Shown in pieces: positions 43,555-51,379 of a stretch of 60,510 nt of DNA. Source of the stretch: Acidiphilium rubrum (GTDB lineage Bacteria; Pseudomonadota; Alphaproteobacteria; Acetobacterales; Acetobacteraceae); contig NZ_FTNE01000023.1 in assembly GCF_900156265.1 (NCBI RefSeq), positions 1-60,510 of the forward strand. The letters run 5' to 3'. The notes beneath the pieces are model-generated. The model was not told the DNA's origin and did no database searches. It worked only from the letters and a program-made list of their open reading frames with translations. Position 1 is the first letter of the stretch. Each line of letters opens with the position of its first letter. Position numbers and translations under genes: made by a program.

Positions 43555-46035
43555 ATGACAGGCAAAATCGCGAGACTGTTCCTGATTGCGTTCATGCTCG
43601 CAGGCACGATCACCGCGCCCGCCCTCGCCGCAGCGGGCACGGGGGCTGGGACCGGGTCAACCCAATCCGGCACCCAGGTCACATGGCAGCAACTCAATGC
43701 GCCGAACGATTGGGCAAGCGGGGTGGTCAACGAATTATTCCCGATCAACCTCACCGGCCAGCAGGTCGGAACCCCAACCGCGGGGACCGGGATCGGCAAC
43801 GAGCAGACCGTCATCGGCACCATGATGGGCCTGTTCAACGGGATCGTCGGCCTCATCGCCGCGGCCTGGTTCGCCTACGCAACCTTGATGGAAATCCATC
43901 GCGGTGCCGAAACCGGCGAAGTGCTTTCCGAACGGACCAGCTCCTGGGTCGCACCCCGGATCGCAATGGCCGCGATCTTGATCCTTCCGGTGGCCGGGGG
44001 GTTCAACGTGGGACAAGCCGCCGTCGTGCAGATCGCCCAATGGGGCGTCGGCATCGCCGATCTGGTCTATGATGCCGGGTTGACGGCCCTCGGCCCCGGC
44101 GCGCTGCCGATCACGGCACCGCAGGTCCCGAACGCCCAGCGCATCGTCGCCGGCATGGTGGAAGACGAGGCATGTCGGGATCTCATCAACGAGGTGTCCG
44201 GCTCGGCCACTAGACAGCCGATCGTTTCCGAACCCGCGCCGATCTTCCGGCAGAGTTCCTACGGCAGCGAATGGGGTATCCCCTCGAATATCGGCAGCGC
44301 CATCAGCAGAATCCCGTACATCGGCCCCGAACTCAATGCCTTCGTCAATCCATCCGTCGGCACTGGCGGCACGCTGCTCTATCCCTTCGCTGCCGCCAGC
44401 GGCGATGGCATGGGAACACCGGTTTGCGGCGAAATTACCCTGCGCACCCCCGCGCCCACCAGCGGATCAGCGCTGAACGCCACCGAGAACATCGCGAGCG
44501 ATCAGGAGGCAGCCCTCGACAAAGTGTATTACGGCGACATCCAGCCCCAGGTCTCGACGATCATCGCCAATTATTTCCAGTCGGATAATCCCCAGCTCCT
44601 CACCGGTCTGATGAACGTCATGACCACAGCAACGTCAGACTATTCGAGCGCTCTCACCAAGGCCGCGTCCAGCGTCGTGAAGGAGGAAGGACAGAGCACG
44701 ATCCAGAAGGAGAACCTCAATCAGATGAAGGCGCTGGGATGGAGTGGCGCCGGTGCGTATTTCATCCAGATCGCCGAGATGAACGGCCGCAACCTCAGCA
44801 TCCTCGACAATACGGCCAGTGTAGCACCCCCCAGCTGGCGCGGACTCCCCGCCGATCTTGAGTCCGACCTCGCCCAATACATGCCGCCTGTGACCGGATT
44901 CCTGAACGAGATGCAGATCGACACCAATGTCGATGCCGGCGCAACCCCGCCCACCGCCCTGATCGGGAACCGCCCTTCCTCGAGCGGGCTCGGGGTCATC
45001 AACACTGTGTTCGATGCCATCGGCATCAACCGTCGGCTGTTGAACTTCATGGCAACCGCCGTGCTGCCGACCAACGGTGAATGGTCCGATCCCTTCGTGC
45101 CGATGATCAATCTCGGCCAGCACATGGTCGAGGCCGGTATCTCCGCGATCGGGCTTTCCGCTCTGCTGAATACCAAACTCGGAACGCTCGCGGCGGTCGG
45201 CGGACAGGCCCTCGCCGGCGACGAAGTCGGCGCAGCAGCGACAGCGGCGATGGCTGTCACTGGCGTATTAAGCCGTCTGATCAACCTCATCTATTTTGTG
45301 TGCATCGGACTGATCTTTCAGGGCCTCATGCTGGCCTATGTCATCCCGATGATCCCGCTGGCTCTCTGGATCGCCCAGGTGATCAACTGGCTGATCCTGG
45401 TATGCGAGGGCGTGATCGCGGTCCCGGTCTTCCTGCTTGCACACATGACCTACCGGGGCGACGGTTTCCACGGAGCTAATGCCAGTTACGGCTACAAGAT
45501 GCTCCTGAACATCATGCTCCGCCCCGTCGTCATGCTGTTTGGCCTGATGCTCAGCTACTTCATCTTCACCGCCGGATCCTGGCTGATCTTCAACCTGTTC
45601 ACGCTGGCGGCCGATTTTGTGTTCAACCAGGGAAATGTGGTGACCAATTTATTCGGGCTCATGGTCATGGTCTCGATGATGGTGATCATGCTCAGCACGC
45701 TGGCGATCCTGTCGTTCAGAATGATCTCGATGGTCACCAACATCATGCGCTGGGGCAATCTCGAACCGGCGGATCGGGTCGATGGTATGCAATTCGCCCG
45801 GGAAGCGACGTTTGGGGGTGCTGAGGGTGCAACAAGATGGGTCGCTGGGAAAGCACCCTACCAGATTGCCAATCTGGCAACGGGATATGGCGGTTCTGGA
45901 AATAACGGGATGACACCGGGCGGCTATTTGCCATATAACAAACCAAATCCTGGTGGATCGGGTGGTGGCGGGGCTGCTGCCGAAGCTGATTCTACCCTGG
46001 CGGCGACCACAGAAGTCATACCGCCGGCTGAGTGA
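43555..46035 (+). CDS. dotA: DotA (TraY-like) polytopic inner-membrane protein
   Basis: 826 residues with a signal peptide (LFLIAFMLAGTITAPALAAA). A membrane segment around MMGLFNGIVGLIAAAWFAYA is followed by EIHRGAETGEVLSERTSSWV and a second at IAMAAILILPVAGGFNVGQA. A large periplasmic loop then leads to at least four C-terminal segments (LINLIYFVCIGLIFQGLMLA, VINWLILVCEGVIAVPVFLL and others). The W-P-R--A---ILPV motif is typical of DotA/TraY. ATG 43555 has AGAGAGAG upstream. A Gly-rich tail ends it. Confidence 0.93.
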   Translation: MTGKIARLFLIAFMLAGTITAPALAAAGTGAGTGSTQSGTQVTWQQLNAPNDWASGVVNELFPINLTGQQVGTPTAGTGIGNEQTVIGTMMGLFNGIVGLIAAAWFAYATLMEIHRGAETGEVLSERTSSWVAPRIAMAAILILPVAGGFNVGQAAVVQIAQWGVGIADLVYDAGLTALGPGALPITAPQVPNAQRIVAGMVEDEACRDLINEVSGSATRQPIVSEPAPIFRQSSYGSEWGIPSNIGSAISRIPYIGPELNAFVNPSVGTGGTLLYPFAAASGDGMGTPVCGEITLRTPAPTSGSALNATENIASDQEAALDKVYYGDIQPQVSTIIANYFQSDNPQLLTGLMNVMTTATSDYSSALTKAASSVVKEEGQSTIQKENLNQMKALGWSGAGAYFIQIAEMNGRNLSILDNTASVAPPSWRGLPADLESDLAQYMPPVTGFLNEMQIDTNVDAGATPPTALIGNRPSSSGLGVINTVFDAIGINRRLLNFMATAVLPTNGEWSDPFVPMINLGQHMVEAGISAIGLSALLNTKLGTLAAVGGQALAGDEVGAAATAAMAVTGVLSRLINLIYFVCIGLIFQGLMLAYVIPMIPLALWIAQVINWLILVCEGVIAVPVFLLAHMTYRGDGFHGANASYGYKMLLNIMLRPVVMLFGLMLSYFIFTAGSWLIFNLFTLAADFVFNQGNVVTNLFGLMVMVSMMVIMLSTLAILSFRMISMVTNIMRWGNLEPADRVDGMQFAREATFGGAEGATRWVAGKAPYQIANLATGYGGSGNNGMTPGGYLPYNKPNPGGSGGGGAAAEADSTLAATTEVIPPAE

Positions 46036-46049
46036 AAGGAGTATTGGCT

Positions 46050-46508
46050 ATGAGTGATTACATGGCAATGCAACTGGGTAGCATCAACGGCATGCTCGCC
46101 TCTGAGCAAGCGCAGCGTCGGCTCGACGAGATGATTGCCTGGAGAAACAGGAATCAGAACGCTCAGCCTCAGGTCGACCCCGCCAGCTTCTACGACCTGA
46201 TCGACAAGTATAATGCATTGGTCGAGGACTTTAACCGGCAGAAGGCGCTCATCAACGAGCAGCACCGGCAGGGCCTCAATCTCGAGGCCGTCGTCGCCAG
46301 AAAGGACTGCGTGATCGCCGAGAAGGATCTCGAAATCGCACAGATGACGACGAAACTGCATCAGACCGAGTTCAAACTGCAGCGTGAAGAACGAAACGCG
46401 CTCGGCTACGTCGAGAAGATCGGCAAATTTCTCAAAGCCTACCGGCATTACCGCGGCCTGCTCGGAATCAAAGAGGGCGATCCCTACGACGTCCCCGGCT
46501 ACTGGTAA
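46050..46508 (+). CDS. coiled-coil protein at the end of the dotA operon
   Basis: 152 residues with a long helical centre (LVEDFNRQKALINEQHRQGL through IAEKDLEIAQMTTKLHQTEF) predicted to form a coiled coil, and a short conserved-looking tail (YRHYRGLLGIKEGDPYDVPG). No family recognised. ATG 46050 has AAAGGAG 9 bases upstream; a GTG at 46032 overlaps the dotA stop. A strong terminator follows 24 nt after the stop. Confidence 0.65.
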   Translation: MSDYMAMQLGSINGMLASEQAQRRLDEMIAWRNRNQNAQPQVDPASFYDLIDKYNALVEDFNRQKALINEQHRQGLNLEAVVARKDCVIAEKDLEIAQMTTKLHQTEFKLQREERNALGYVEKIGKFLKAYRHYRGLLGIKEGDPYDVPGYW

Positions 46509-46531
46509 GGCCGGTCAGCGAACTCCCGAGA

Positions 46532-46558
46532 GGAGCGCCCCAACGGCGCTCCTTTTTT
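46532..46558 (+). terminator. Rho-independent terminator of the dotA operon
   Basis: A perfect 8-bp stem GGAGCGCC / GGCGCTCC with a 5-nt loop is followed by six T residues. It ends the 37.9-46.5 kb plus-strand operon. Confidence 0.92.
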
Positions 46559-46608
46559 GTTCCGGTCCCATCTAAACAAATCTTTCACACGCCCGAAAAA
46601 ACATGCGT

Positions 46609-46622
46609 CCACTGGCGATAGA
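46609..46622 (+). promoter_or_regulatory. shared transfer-regulon motif upstream of the lipoprotein gene
   Basis: Reads CCACTGGCGATAGA, 38 nt before the start at 46661 and directly after the operon terminator, so a new promoter is needed here. This supports a promoter role for the motif. Confidence 0.65.
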
Positions 46623-46660
46623 CCTCGCCATGGTGGTTTCCATCCAAGGAGATCATCACC

Positions 46661-46960
46661 ATGCGCCGTTCCATCCTCGCCATCCTCCTGTCCTGCACCG
46701 CCCTCGCTGGCTGCGCCTCGGGTAACATCAAGACCGAAGCCGACTACCACGCCCCGCCCGCACGCCCCGTCGCCGATCCCTATTTCAACCCTTACGGCCC
46801 CTATGGCAGCACCCATGCCACCTGGGAGCCGCCAGTCCTCAACCGCGGGCAAACCATCGTCAAACCAGACGATCCCAGCGTCACCCTCACCCGCCCGGAT
46901 TACGAAGCCGCCCCCTGGGCCACCGGCACGAAAACATCGGCCTTCAGTTCCACGTTCTGA
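46661..46960 (+). CDS. small lipoprotein
   Basis: 99 residues with a clear lipobox (LSCTALAGC, Cys at 18). The mature part is rich in Pro and Tyr (ADPYFNPYGPYGSTHATWEP) with little regular structure. AAGGAG lies 8 bases before the ATG. It carries the shared transfer motif upstream, which suggests an envelope role in conjugation, perhaps entry exclusion or pore assembly; no family is recognised. Confidence 0.75.
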   Translation: MRRSILAILLSCTALAGCASGNIKTEADYHAPPARPVADPYFNPYGPYGSTHATWEPPVLNRGQTIVKPDDPSVTLTRPDYEAAPWATGTKTSAFSSTF

Positions 46961-46969
46961 GCTGCCGCA

Positions 46970-47713
46970 ATGTCAGGTCCCGTCGAGCGCGTCGATATCG
47001 GCCGCGCCAGCCTCTATCGGGGTAACGCGCTTGATGTCCTGACCCAGATCGGAGCCGTCGACACCATCCTCACCGATCCCGTCTGGCCGAACTGCCCTAC
47101 CGGCCTCATCGCCGGTAGCGACGATCCGCCCCGTCTCTGGCAGGAAACCATGCGGGTCATGCGGATACCCACGCGCCTGGTCGTCGTACTGCGCGGTGAC
47201 AGCGACCCACGGTTTCTGGCACCGGTCCCGACCGCCCTGCCCTTCTTCCGGCTGATCCATCTACCCTACACCATCCCCGCCTTCGTCGGGCGCAAACTCG
47301 GCCGCGATGAAATCGCCTATTGGTTCGGCGATCCGATCCGCCCGGCACGCGGCCGCAATCTCGTTCCCAGCCGCGCCCCCGCCGCTCAGCCGGCCGACAC
47401 CAGGACCAACGGCCACCCCTGCTCACGCGCCCTCAAACATTTCGACTGGCTGGTCGAATGGACCAGCGACGCCGGTGAAACAATCCTCGACCCGTTCATG
47501 GGCTCCGGCACCACCGGCGTCGCCGCCATGCGCCTCGGACGGCGCTTCATCGGCATTGAGATCGATCCAAAATGGTTCGATCTCGCTTGTCGTCAAATCG
47601 ATGCCGCCGAGCGACAGGGCGTCCTGTTCGATGGAACGCCCACCCCGGTTCGATCTTCACGGGCAAAACGCGCCGCGGCGGCAACAGCCAGCCTGCCCCT
47701 CACGCTGCTATAA
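46970..47713 (+). CDS. DNA methyltransferase (N4-cytosine/N6-adenine, beta type)
   Basis: 247 residues in the beta-class order. The catalytic motif IV comes first, as TDPVWPNCP (about 35-43), where the usual form is DPPY/SPPW. The AdoMet site DPFMGSGTTGVAAM (about 171-184) and RRFIGIEID follow near the end. DPVW is atypical but keeps Asp, Pro-spaced aromatic and polar residues. No restriction enzyme is adjacent, so it is probably an orphan enzyme that protects incoming mobile DNA. The start has no good SD and lies 9 nt after the lipoprotein gene. Confidence 0.85.
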   Translation: MSGPVERVDIGRASLYRGNALDVLTQIGAVDTILTDPVWPNCPTGLIAGSDDPPRLWQETMRVMRIPTRLVVVLRGDSDPRFLAPVPTALPFFRLIHLPYTIPAFVGRKLGRDEIAYWFGDPIRPARGRNLVPSRAPAAQPADTRTNGHPCSRALKHFDWLVEWTSDAGETILDPFMGSGTTGVAAMRLGRRFIGIEIDPKWFDLACRQIDAAERQGVLFDGTPTPVRSSRAKRAAAATASLPLTLL

Positions 47714-47929
47714 TCCTCCCGCAGATCCGTCAGGATCGGCACGCCGTCTCAGCGCCCGGTCCAGAGGGAAAGTTGGGGCGGGCCTTGGCCCTGCCGTATC
47801 CGTGGTCAACGCGTCGATACGATTCATTGTAGCCGAATAGGTTTCCATCGGATTGATGTCCGCTTGCGCGCTCACGTCCACGCCCGAACCCGCCGACGTA
47901 GCTGATTTTCCCCAAGCCCTACGATCGTG

Positions 47930-47977
47930 AGCGATATTATCGCTTTACATACAGTCTCGTTGAACGATATTATCGCT
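47930..47977 (+). promoter_or_regulatory. twin palindromic operator of the toxin-antitoxin operon
   Basis: AGCGATATTATCGCT (47930-47944) is a perfect 7+1+7 palindrome. AACGATATTATCGCT (47963-47977) repeats it with one changed base. The centres are 33 bp apart, about three helical turns, and the second ends 1 base before the toxin GTG. This is a likely binding site pair for the Xre antitoxin. Confidence 0.75.
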
Positions 47978-47978
47978 T

Positions 47979-48230
47979 GTGAAATCCATCATTCTTACAT
48001 TAGGCGCTGCAAAAGATCTCGATGCCCTTCCCCGAGACGGTCGCGAGCAGGTGGAAGCTGGCCTCCACCGTTACGCCATGACTAGCCAAGGCGACGTTAA
48101 GGCCTTGCAGGGCCGCGACGGCTACCGTCTCCGCATAGGCAGTTACCGGGTCATCTTCGATGAGGATGCAACCACGATCCTGGCAATCTACATCGGCCGT
48201 CGTGCCACAACCACATACAAGAGGAGCTAA
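47979..48230 (+). CDS. RelE/ParE-family toxin
   Basis: 83 residues with the RelE fold pattern: KDLDALPRDGREQVEAGLHR helices, VKALQGRDGYRLRIGSYRVI strands and a late IYIGRRATTTYKR. RelE toxins are usually ribosome-dependent mRNA endonucleases. The gene starts with GTG without a visible SD and abuts an operator-like palindrome, so the mRNA may be leaderless or nearly so. The toxin comes before the antitoxin (higBA/relE-xre order), with 4 nt between. Confidence 0.88.
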   Translation: MKSIILTLGAAKDLDALPRDGREQVEAGLHRYAMTSQGDVKALQGRDGYRLRIGSYRVIFDEDATTILAIYIGRRATTTYKRS

Positions 48231-48234
48231 GGCT

Positions 48235-48618
48235 ATGAGCGCACCACAGATCATTCGGACGCCCGCTGGCGAAGAGCTGGTGGTGCTCCCACGGGCCGAA
48301 TATGAGGCACTCCTCGAACGCGCCGATCACGAGACCGAGGACGCTGACGACGTCGCTGTCTACGATACTCGGAAGGCTGAATTGGCCGCCGGAGGCGTCG
48401 TGCTGCCACCGGAGGTTAGTGCCGCGATCCTTCGCGGCGAAAGTCGGCTGAGAGCCATTCGCCACTGGCGCGACGTTACGCAACTTCATTTGGCTTTTAA
48501 AACAGATATCGGCCAAGGCTATCTGTCCGATCTCGAAAGTGGGCGCCGTACAGGGACCCCCGAAACCCTTGCAAAACTCGCGCAGGCTTTGAATGTGTCG
48601 GTTGAGTGGCTCTCATAG
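48235..48618 (+). CDS. Xre-type antitoxin
   Basis: 127 residues. An N-terminal part (IRTPAGEELVVLPRAEYEALLERAD) looks like a toxin-binding Phd-like segment. The C-terminal Xre helix-turn-helix is LRAIRHWRDVTQLHLAFKTD followed by GQGYLSDLESGRRTGTPETL. GAGGAG precedes the ATG. It should neutralise the toxin and bind the twin palindromes upstream. The pair could serve plasmid or island maintenance. Confidence 0.88.
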   Translation: MSAPQIIRTPAGEELVVLPRAEYEALLERADHETEDADDVAVYDTRKAELAAGGVVLPPEVSAAILRGESRLRAIRHWRDVTQLHLAFKTDIGQGYLSDLESGRRTGTPETLAKLAQALNVSVEWLS

Positions 48619-48934
48619 GCGAGACAGTCGCTCACGATCGGTCGGGCATTCTTGATCGTACTCGCGAACGGCCTCTTCGCGGAGCTATGGCGTAAATGTA
48701 GTGCTGATCACGATCGGTCGCGGTCTACCGCGGCCGCGCTCTTTTCGGATCGCGCCCCCACGGTGGCCGGCATCCGGTCCGGACGGACCAGCTCCGTCGC
48801 CGGTCCCGACAACGTTACTCTCATTCAGCCGCCGTCGCGGTCACCGCACGACCTGTCCCCCCGGCCAATGATTGCCAAACCCAGGGTCGTTGGCAGGATC
48901 AACCGGTGCCTGAATCCTCACCCTCCCCGCGTGG
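48619..48934. other. non-coding gap after the toxin-antitoxin pair
   Basis: About 315 bp between the antitoxin gene and a convergent membrane-protein gene. I see no gene I trust; a plus-strand frame at 48652-48978 has no SD and unlikely composition. Confidence 0.45.
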
Positions 48935-49480
48935 TCACCGCGGCCACCAGCTGTCATCCGAATGCAGAAATTCTGTGAATGTACCGGGCCGCTGGTTGCG
49001 CAACCGCCAGTTCTCCATCGCCTTGAAAAACGAGAGGACCAGAAACCACAACGCCATCGCGAGAACCAGCAGGACATAGAAGATGTTGCCCAGGCCAACG
49101 GGCGAGACAATCACCCGATAGGCCCAATACAGCAGCAGCATGATCCCGGAGATGAGATAGATCCGGCTCGCCCGCGCCGATATCGCCCTCGAATTCGCGA
49201 TCATCATCAGGATGCGATCAGGCGACGTGCCGTAGTCGAACGCCATCGCGACGACATCATATTTCCCGTCCGGCGTCAGCCGACGCCGGCGATGTGATCG
49301 TTCCTTCTGCAGGCCCGACCACATGTCGCCGATGTAGCGGGCGTTCATCCGAATCTCATCCGTCCCGAAAATCGCGTTGGGATTGACCCCCCACCGAAAC
49401 GCCCGCCTGAACATCCCAGCCGCCTGGTTCGGTTCCTTGCCGTCCTGCGGCCGCCTCCCGGTTTTTTGCTTCGACGCCAT
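48935..49480 (-). CDS. two-pass membrane protein, possible conjugation component
   Basis: 181 residues. A basic N-terminal cytoplasmic region (with YDVVAMAFDYGTSPDRILMM) precedes two membrane segments (IYLISGIMLLLYWAYRVIV and IFYVLLVLAMALWFLVLSFF) and a charged tail NWRLRNQRPGTFTEFLHSDD. Position at the end of the trbB-like cluster suggests a transfer role, and a relation to IncI TraX is possible but unproven. It starts immediately after the preceding stop. Confidence 0.6.
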   Translation of the reverse strand: MASKQKTGRRPQDGKEPNQAAGMFRRAFRWGVNPNAIFGTDEIRMNARYIGDMWSGLQKERSHRRRRLTPDGKYDVVAMAFDYGTSPDRILMMIANSRAISARASRIYLISGIMLLLYWAYRVIVSPVGLGNIFYVLLVLAMALWFLVLSFFKAMENWRLRNQRPGTFTEFLHSDDSWWPR

Positions 49481-49801
49481 TCAACCCTCCTGTTTACGGC
49501 TGACATCCACCGCACGGCCCGGGTGTGAGCCAACCACGCGTTCGAACCGCTCATCGAGCAATTCCGCCAGATGCGTCGCATCTCGCGCCGCATCGAGCGC
49601 ATCACGCGCCACGGCGGTGATGATGCTACGTTTCAGCCAGTCACTGGTCGCCGGATGGCACAGCACCTCGACCATCCGCGCCGTCATTCCCTGGAGCCGT
49701 CGTCCGGAACGGGGGATCCGGAACATGGCGAGCCCGTCCCTGCCGTGCCGCTCGATCCAGATGTCGGCATCACGCGGATCGGGGAATTGTGGTTGGTCCA
49801 T
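49481..49801 (-). CDS. small hypothetical protein
   Basis: 106 residues, soluble and charged (ARDALDAARDATHLAELLDE), no recognised domain. GGAG lies 8 bases before the ATG. It is directly contiguous with the membrane-protein gene downstream. Confidence 0.6.
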   Translation of the reverse strand: MDQPQFPDPRDADIWIERHGRDGLAMFRIPRSGRRLQGMTARMVEVLCHPATSDWLKRSIITAVARDALDAARDATHLAELLDERFERVVGSHPGRAVDVSRKQEG

Positions 49802-49905
49802 AATGGCAGCTCCAATTGTCCTGGTGGATGATCATGCCCGTTGCGCGGACGCCCCACCGGCTTTCTGGTCTGGCTCTCTCCCGCACGTGCCTGCTTGCGA
49901 CCCAT
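49684..49905 (-). CDS. doubtful small basic ORF filling the trbB-106aa gap
   Basis: 74 residues, MGRKQARAGESQTRKPVGRP..., starting 14 nt after the TrbB-like gene. Its first 35 codons fill an otherwise empty 118-nt gap, and QLELPLW reads like a natural C-terminus. But the frame then runs 118 nt into the next gene. SD is weak. It may be real, or a shortened or frameshifted gene. Confidence 0.3.
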   Translation of the reverse strand: MGRKQARAGESQTRKPVGRPRNGHDHPPGQLELPLWTNHNSPIRVMPTSGSSGTAGTGSPCSGSPVPDDGSRE

Positions 49906-49919
49906 AATGCGCTCGCCGG

Positions 49920-51257
49920 TCAGGACGGCGGCTGAATCGACGCGATGATCGTCGCAACATCGCCCGGATTGCCATTGCTGCGGCCGATCAGCCCGTCTCG
50001 TGCATGCCACAGCAACGTCGGCGTGCCGGTCAGCCCGATGTAGCGCGCCACCGCCATGTTCCGCGCGAGCTTGCCCGCCGCACCGGCACTGGCGGTCTCC
50101 GGCAGGCCCTTGTCGATCCAGTCGGCAACCATCGTGGCCGGTGCGCGGCTGGCCATCACCTGCGCCTTCACCGTGCTCTCGCCCTTGTCCTCATAATCGA
50201 GGATCGACAGCGGGATAACACTGAGGCGGAGTTTTCCCGCGTTCACAAACGGCGCCAGCGCCTGCATCGCATGGATCGAATGGATGCACATCGGGTCGAT
50301 CAGCATCCACAGATGCGGCGCGCCCGCTAGCCCGACCGTTCCGTGATCGGTCGAGCGCAGCATCCGGAACACCGAGGCGACCTCCCTCGCCTTCTGCGCC
50401 GGGCTGACCGGGACCGGCAGAGGGGCGATCGGTGATGGCGCCGGCGGGTTGCTGGGCGGGATCACCGTCGTCGCGGGAGCCACAGCAGCCGCGGGAGAGG
50501 GTCCTGTGGTGTGAACGAACGCATGGGCAACTGGCTGATGCTTGCCGATCTTGCCGATCGTTACCGTAGGCAGAACGCCCGGAATCGCCGCCACCTGGCG
50601 CAGCGTGATGTTCTTGCCGTGATCGCTCCACATCTCGCCCTGAATCTCAGAACGGCCATCGGGGGTGATGTAGAAGACCGAGAACAAAGAGCCGTTCTTG
50701 GCGAACACGCCCCGCATCCCATCGATCGTGCCGATATCGTAGAGCGCGGCACCATGAGAGGCGATCTGACGCAACGCGGGAACCGCCGTGATCTCCGCGG
50801 CTGGGATCCGCTTGACCCCGGCGGGCATCGGCAGGTCGCGAACCGAGCGGAGGACCGGCGCACCTGGTGTTGCCGGTGTCCGTGGCGCCGGCGTTGGTGC
50901 CGATGCCGATGCCGAAGCCGGAGCTGACGCCGGAGCCGACGCCAGCGTCACCGCCGCCTGTGCTGCCGCCAATGCGGCGACGGATGGGACCAGAGGAGGA
51001 TCGGCTGCGCGAGCCGGCTGGTTCGGGTTGGCTTGCGGTAGAGAGGCTGGTTTCGTCCTGGGCGGGGTCTTGCCCGGCGCGGCCAGCACCGGCCGGTTGG
51101 CGGTGGGCATCACCGGCGTGGGGTAGGCCGGTAACGCCAGAGGATGCGCCGACGCCGCCCGCCCCAGGCTTGTGGCAGAAACCGCACAATCGGGACCCGA
51201 CGCCGCCATCGCCAGACCGGGTAGACCGGTGAGTAAAACAGCAACTGGAATACGCAT
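49920..51257 (-). CDS. TrbB/DsbC-like thioredoxin-fold protein with CxxS site
   Basis: 445 residues with a signal peptide (MRIPVAVLLTGLPGLAMAA) and a long Ala/Pro-rich linker. A DsbC/DsbG-like body follows: GMRGVFAKNGSLFSVFYITP, then LWMLIDPMCIHSIHAMQALA and a cis-Pro loop LTGTPTLLW. The active site is Cys-Ile-His-Ser, so the second Cys is replaced by Ser. IncI plasmids encode a periplasmic TrbB of this type in the transfer region. ATG 51257 has GAAGGAG 7 bases upstream, and the shared motif lies 33 nt upstream. Confidence 0.82.
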   Translation of the reverse strand: MRIPVAVLLTGLPGLAMAASGPDCAVSATSLGRAASAHPLALPAYPTPVMPTANRPVLAAPGKTPPRTKPASLPQANPNQPARAADPPLVPSVAALAAAQAAVTLASAPASAPASASASAPTPAPRTPATPGAPVLRSVRDLPMPAGVKRIPAAEITAVPALRQIASHGAALYDIGTIDGMRGVFAKNGSLFSVFYITPDGRSEIQGEMWSDHGKNITLRQVAAIPGVLPTVTIGKIGKHQPVAHAFVHTTGPSPAAAVAPATTVIPPSNPPAPSPIAPLPVPVSPAQKAREVASVFRMLRSTDHGTVGLAGAPHLWMLIDPMCIHSIHAMQALAPFVNAGKLRLSVIPLSILDYEDKGESTVKAQVMASRAPATMVADWIDKGLPETASAGAAGKLARNMAVARYIGLTGTPTLLWHARDGLIGRSNGNPGDVATIIASIQPPS

Positions 51258-51290
51258 GATCAATCTCCTTCGACGGAGACCATCACCACC

Positions 51291-51304
51291 GCTATCGCAA
51301 GTGC
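51291..51304 (-). promoter_or_regulatory. shared transfer-regulon motif upstream of the trbB-like gene
   Basis: Reads GCACTTGCGATAGC on the minus strand, 33 nt before the trbB-like start, in the gap after the 51380-52759 gene. Confidence 0.65.
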
Positions 51305-51379
51305 GTATGGATGATACGAGGGTAGGATTTCACTTTATCGTGAAACCGTCTGGCCGCTTTGATCCGGCCGGACGGATGG

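Noticed and set aside
48652-48978. Plus-strand 108-codon ORF after the antitoxin
   Set aside because: No SD, Arg/Pro/Ser-rich shadow composition, and it enters the convergent membrane-protein gene.
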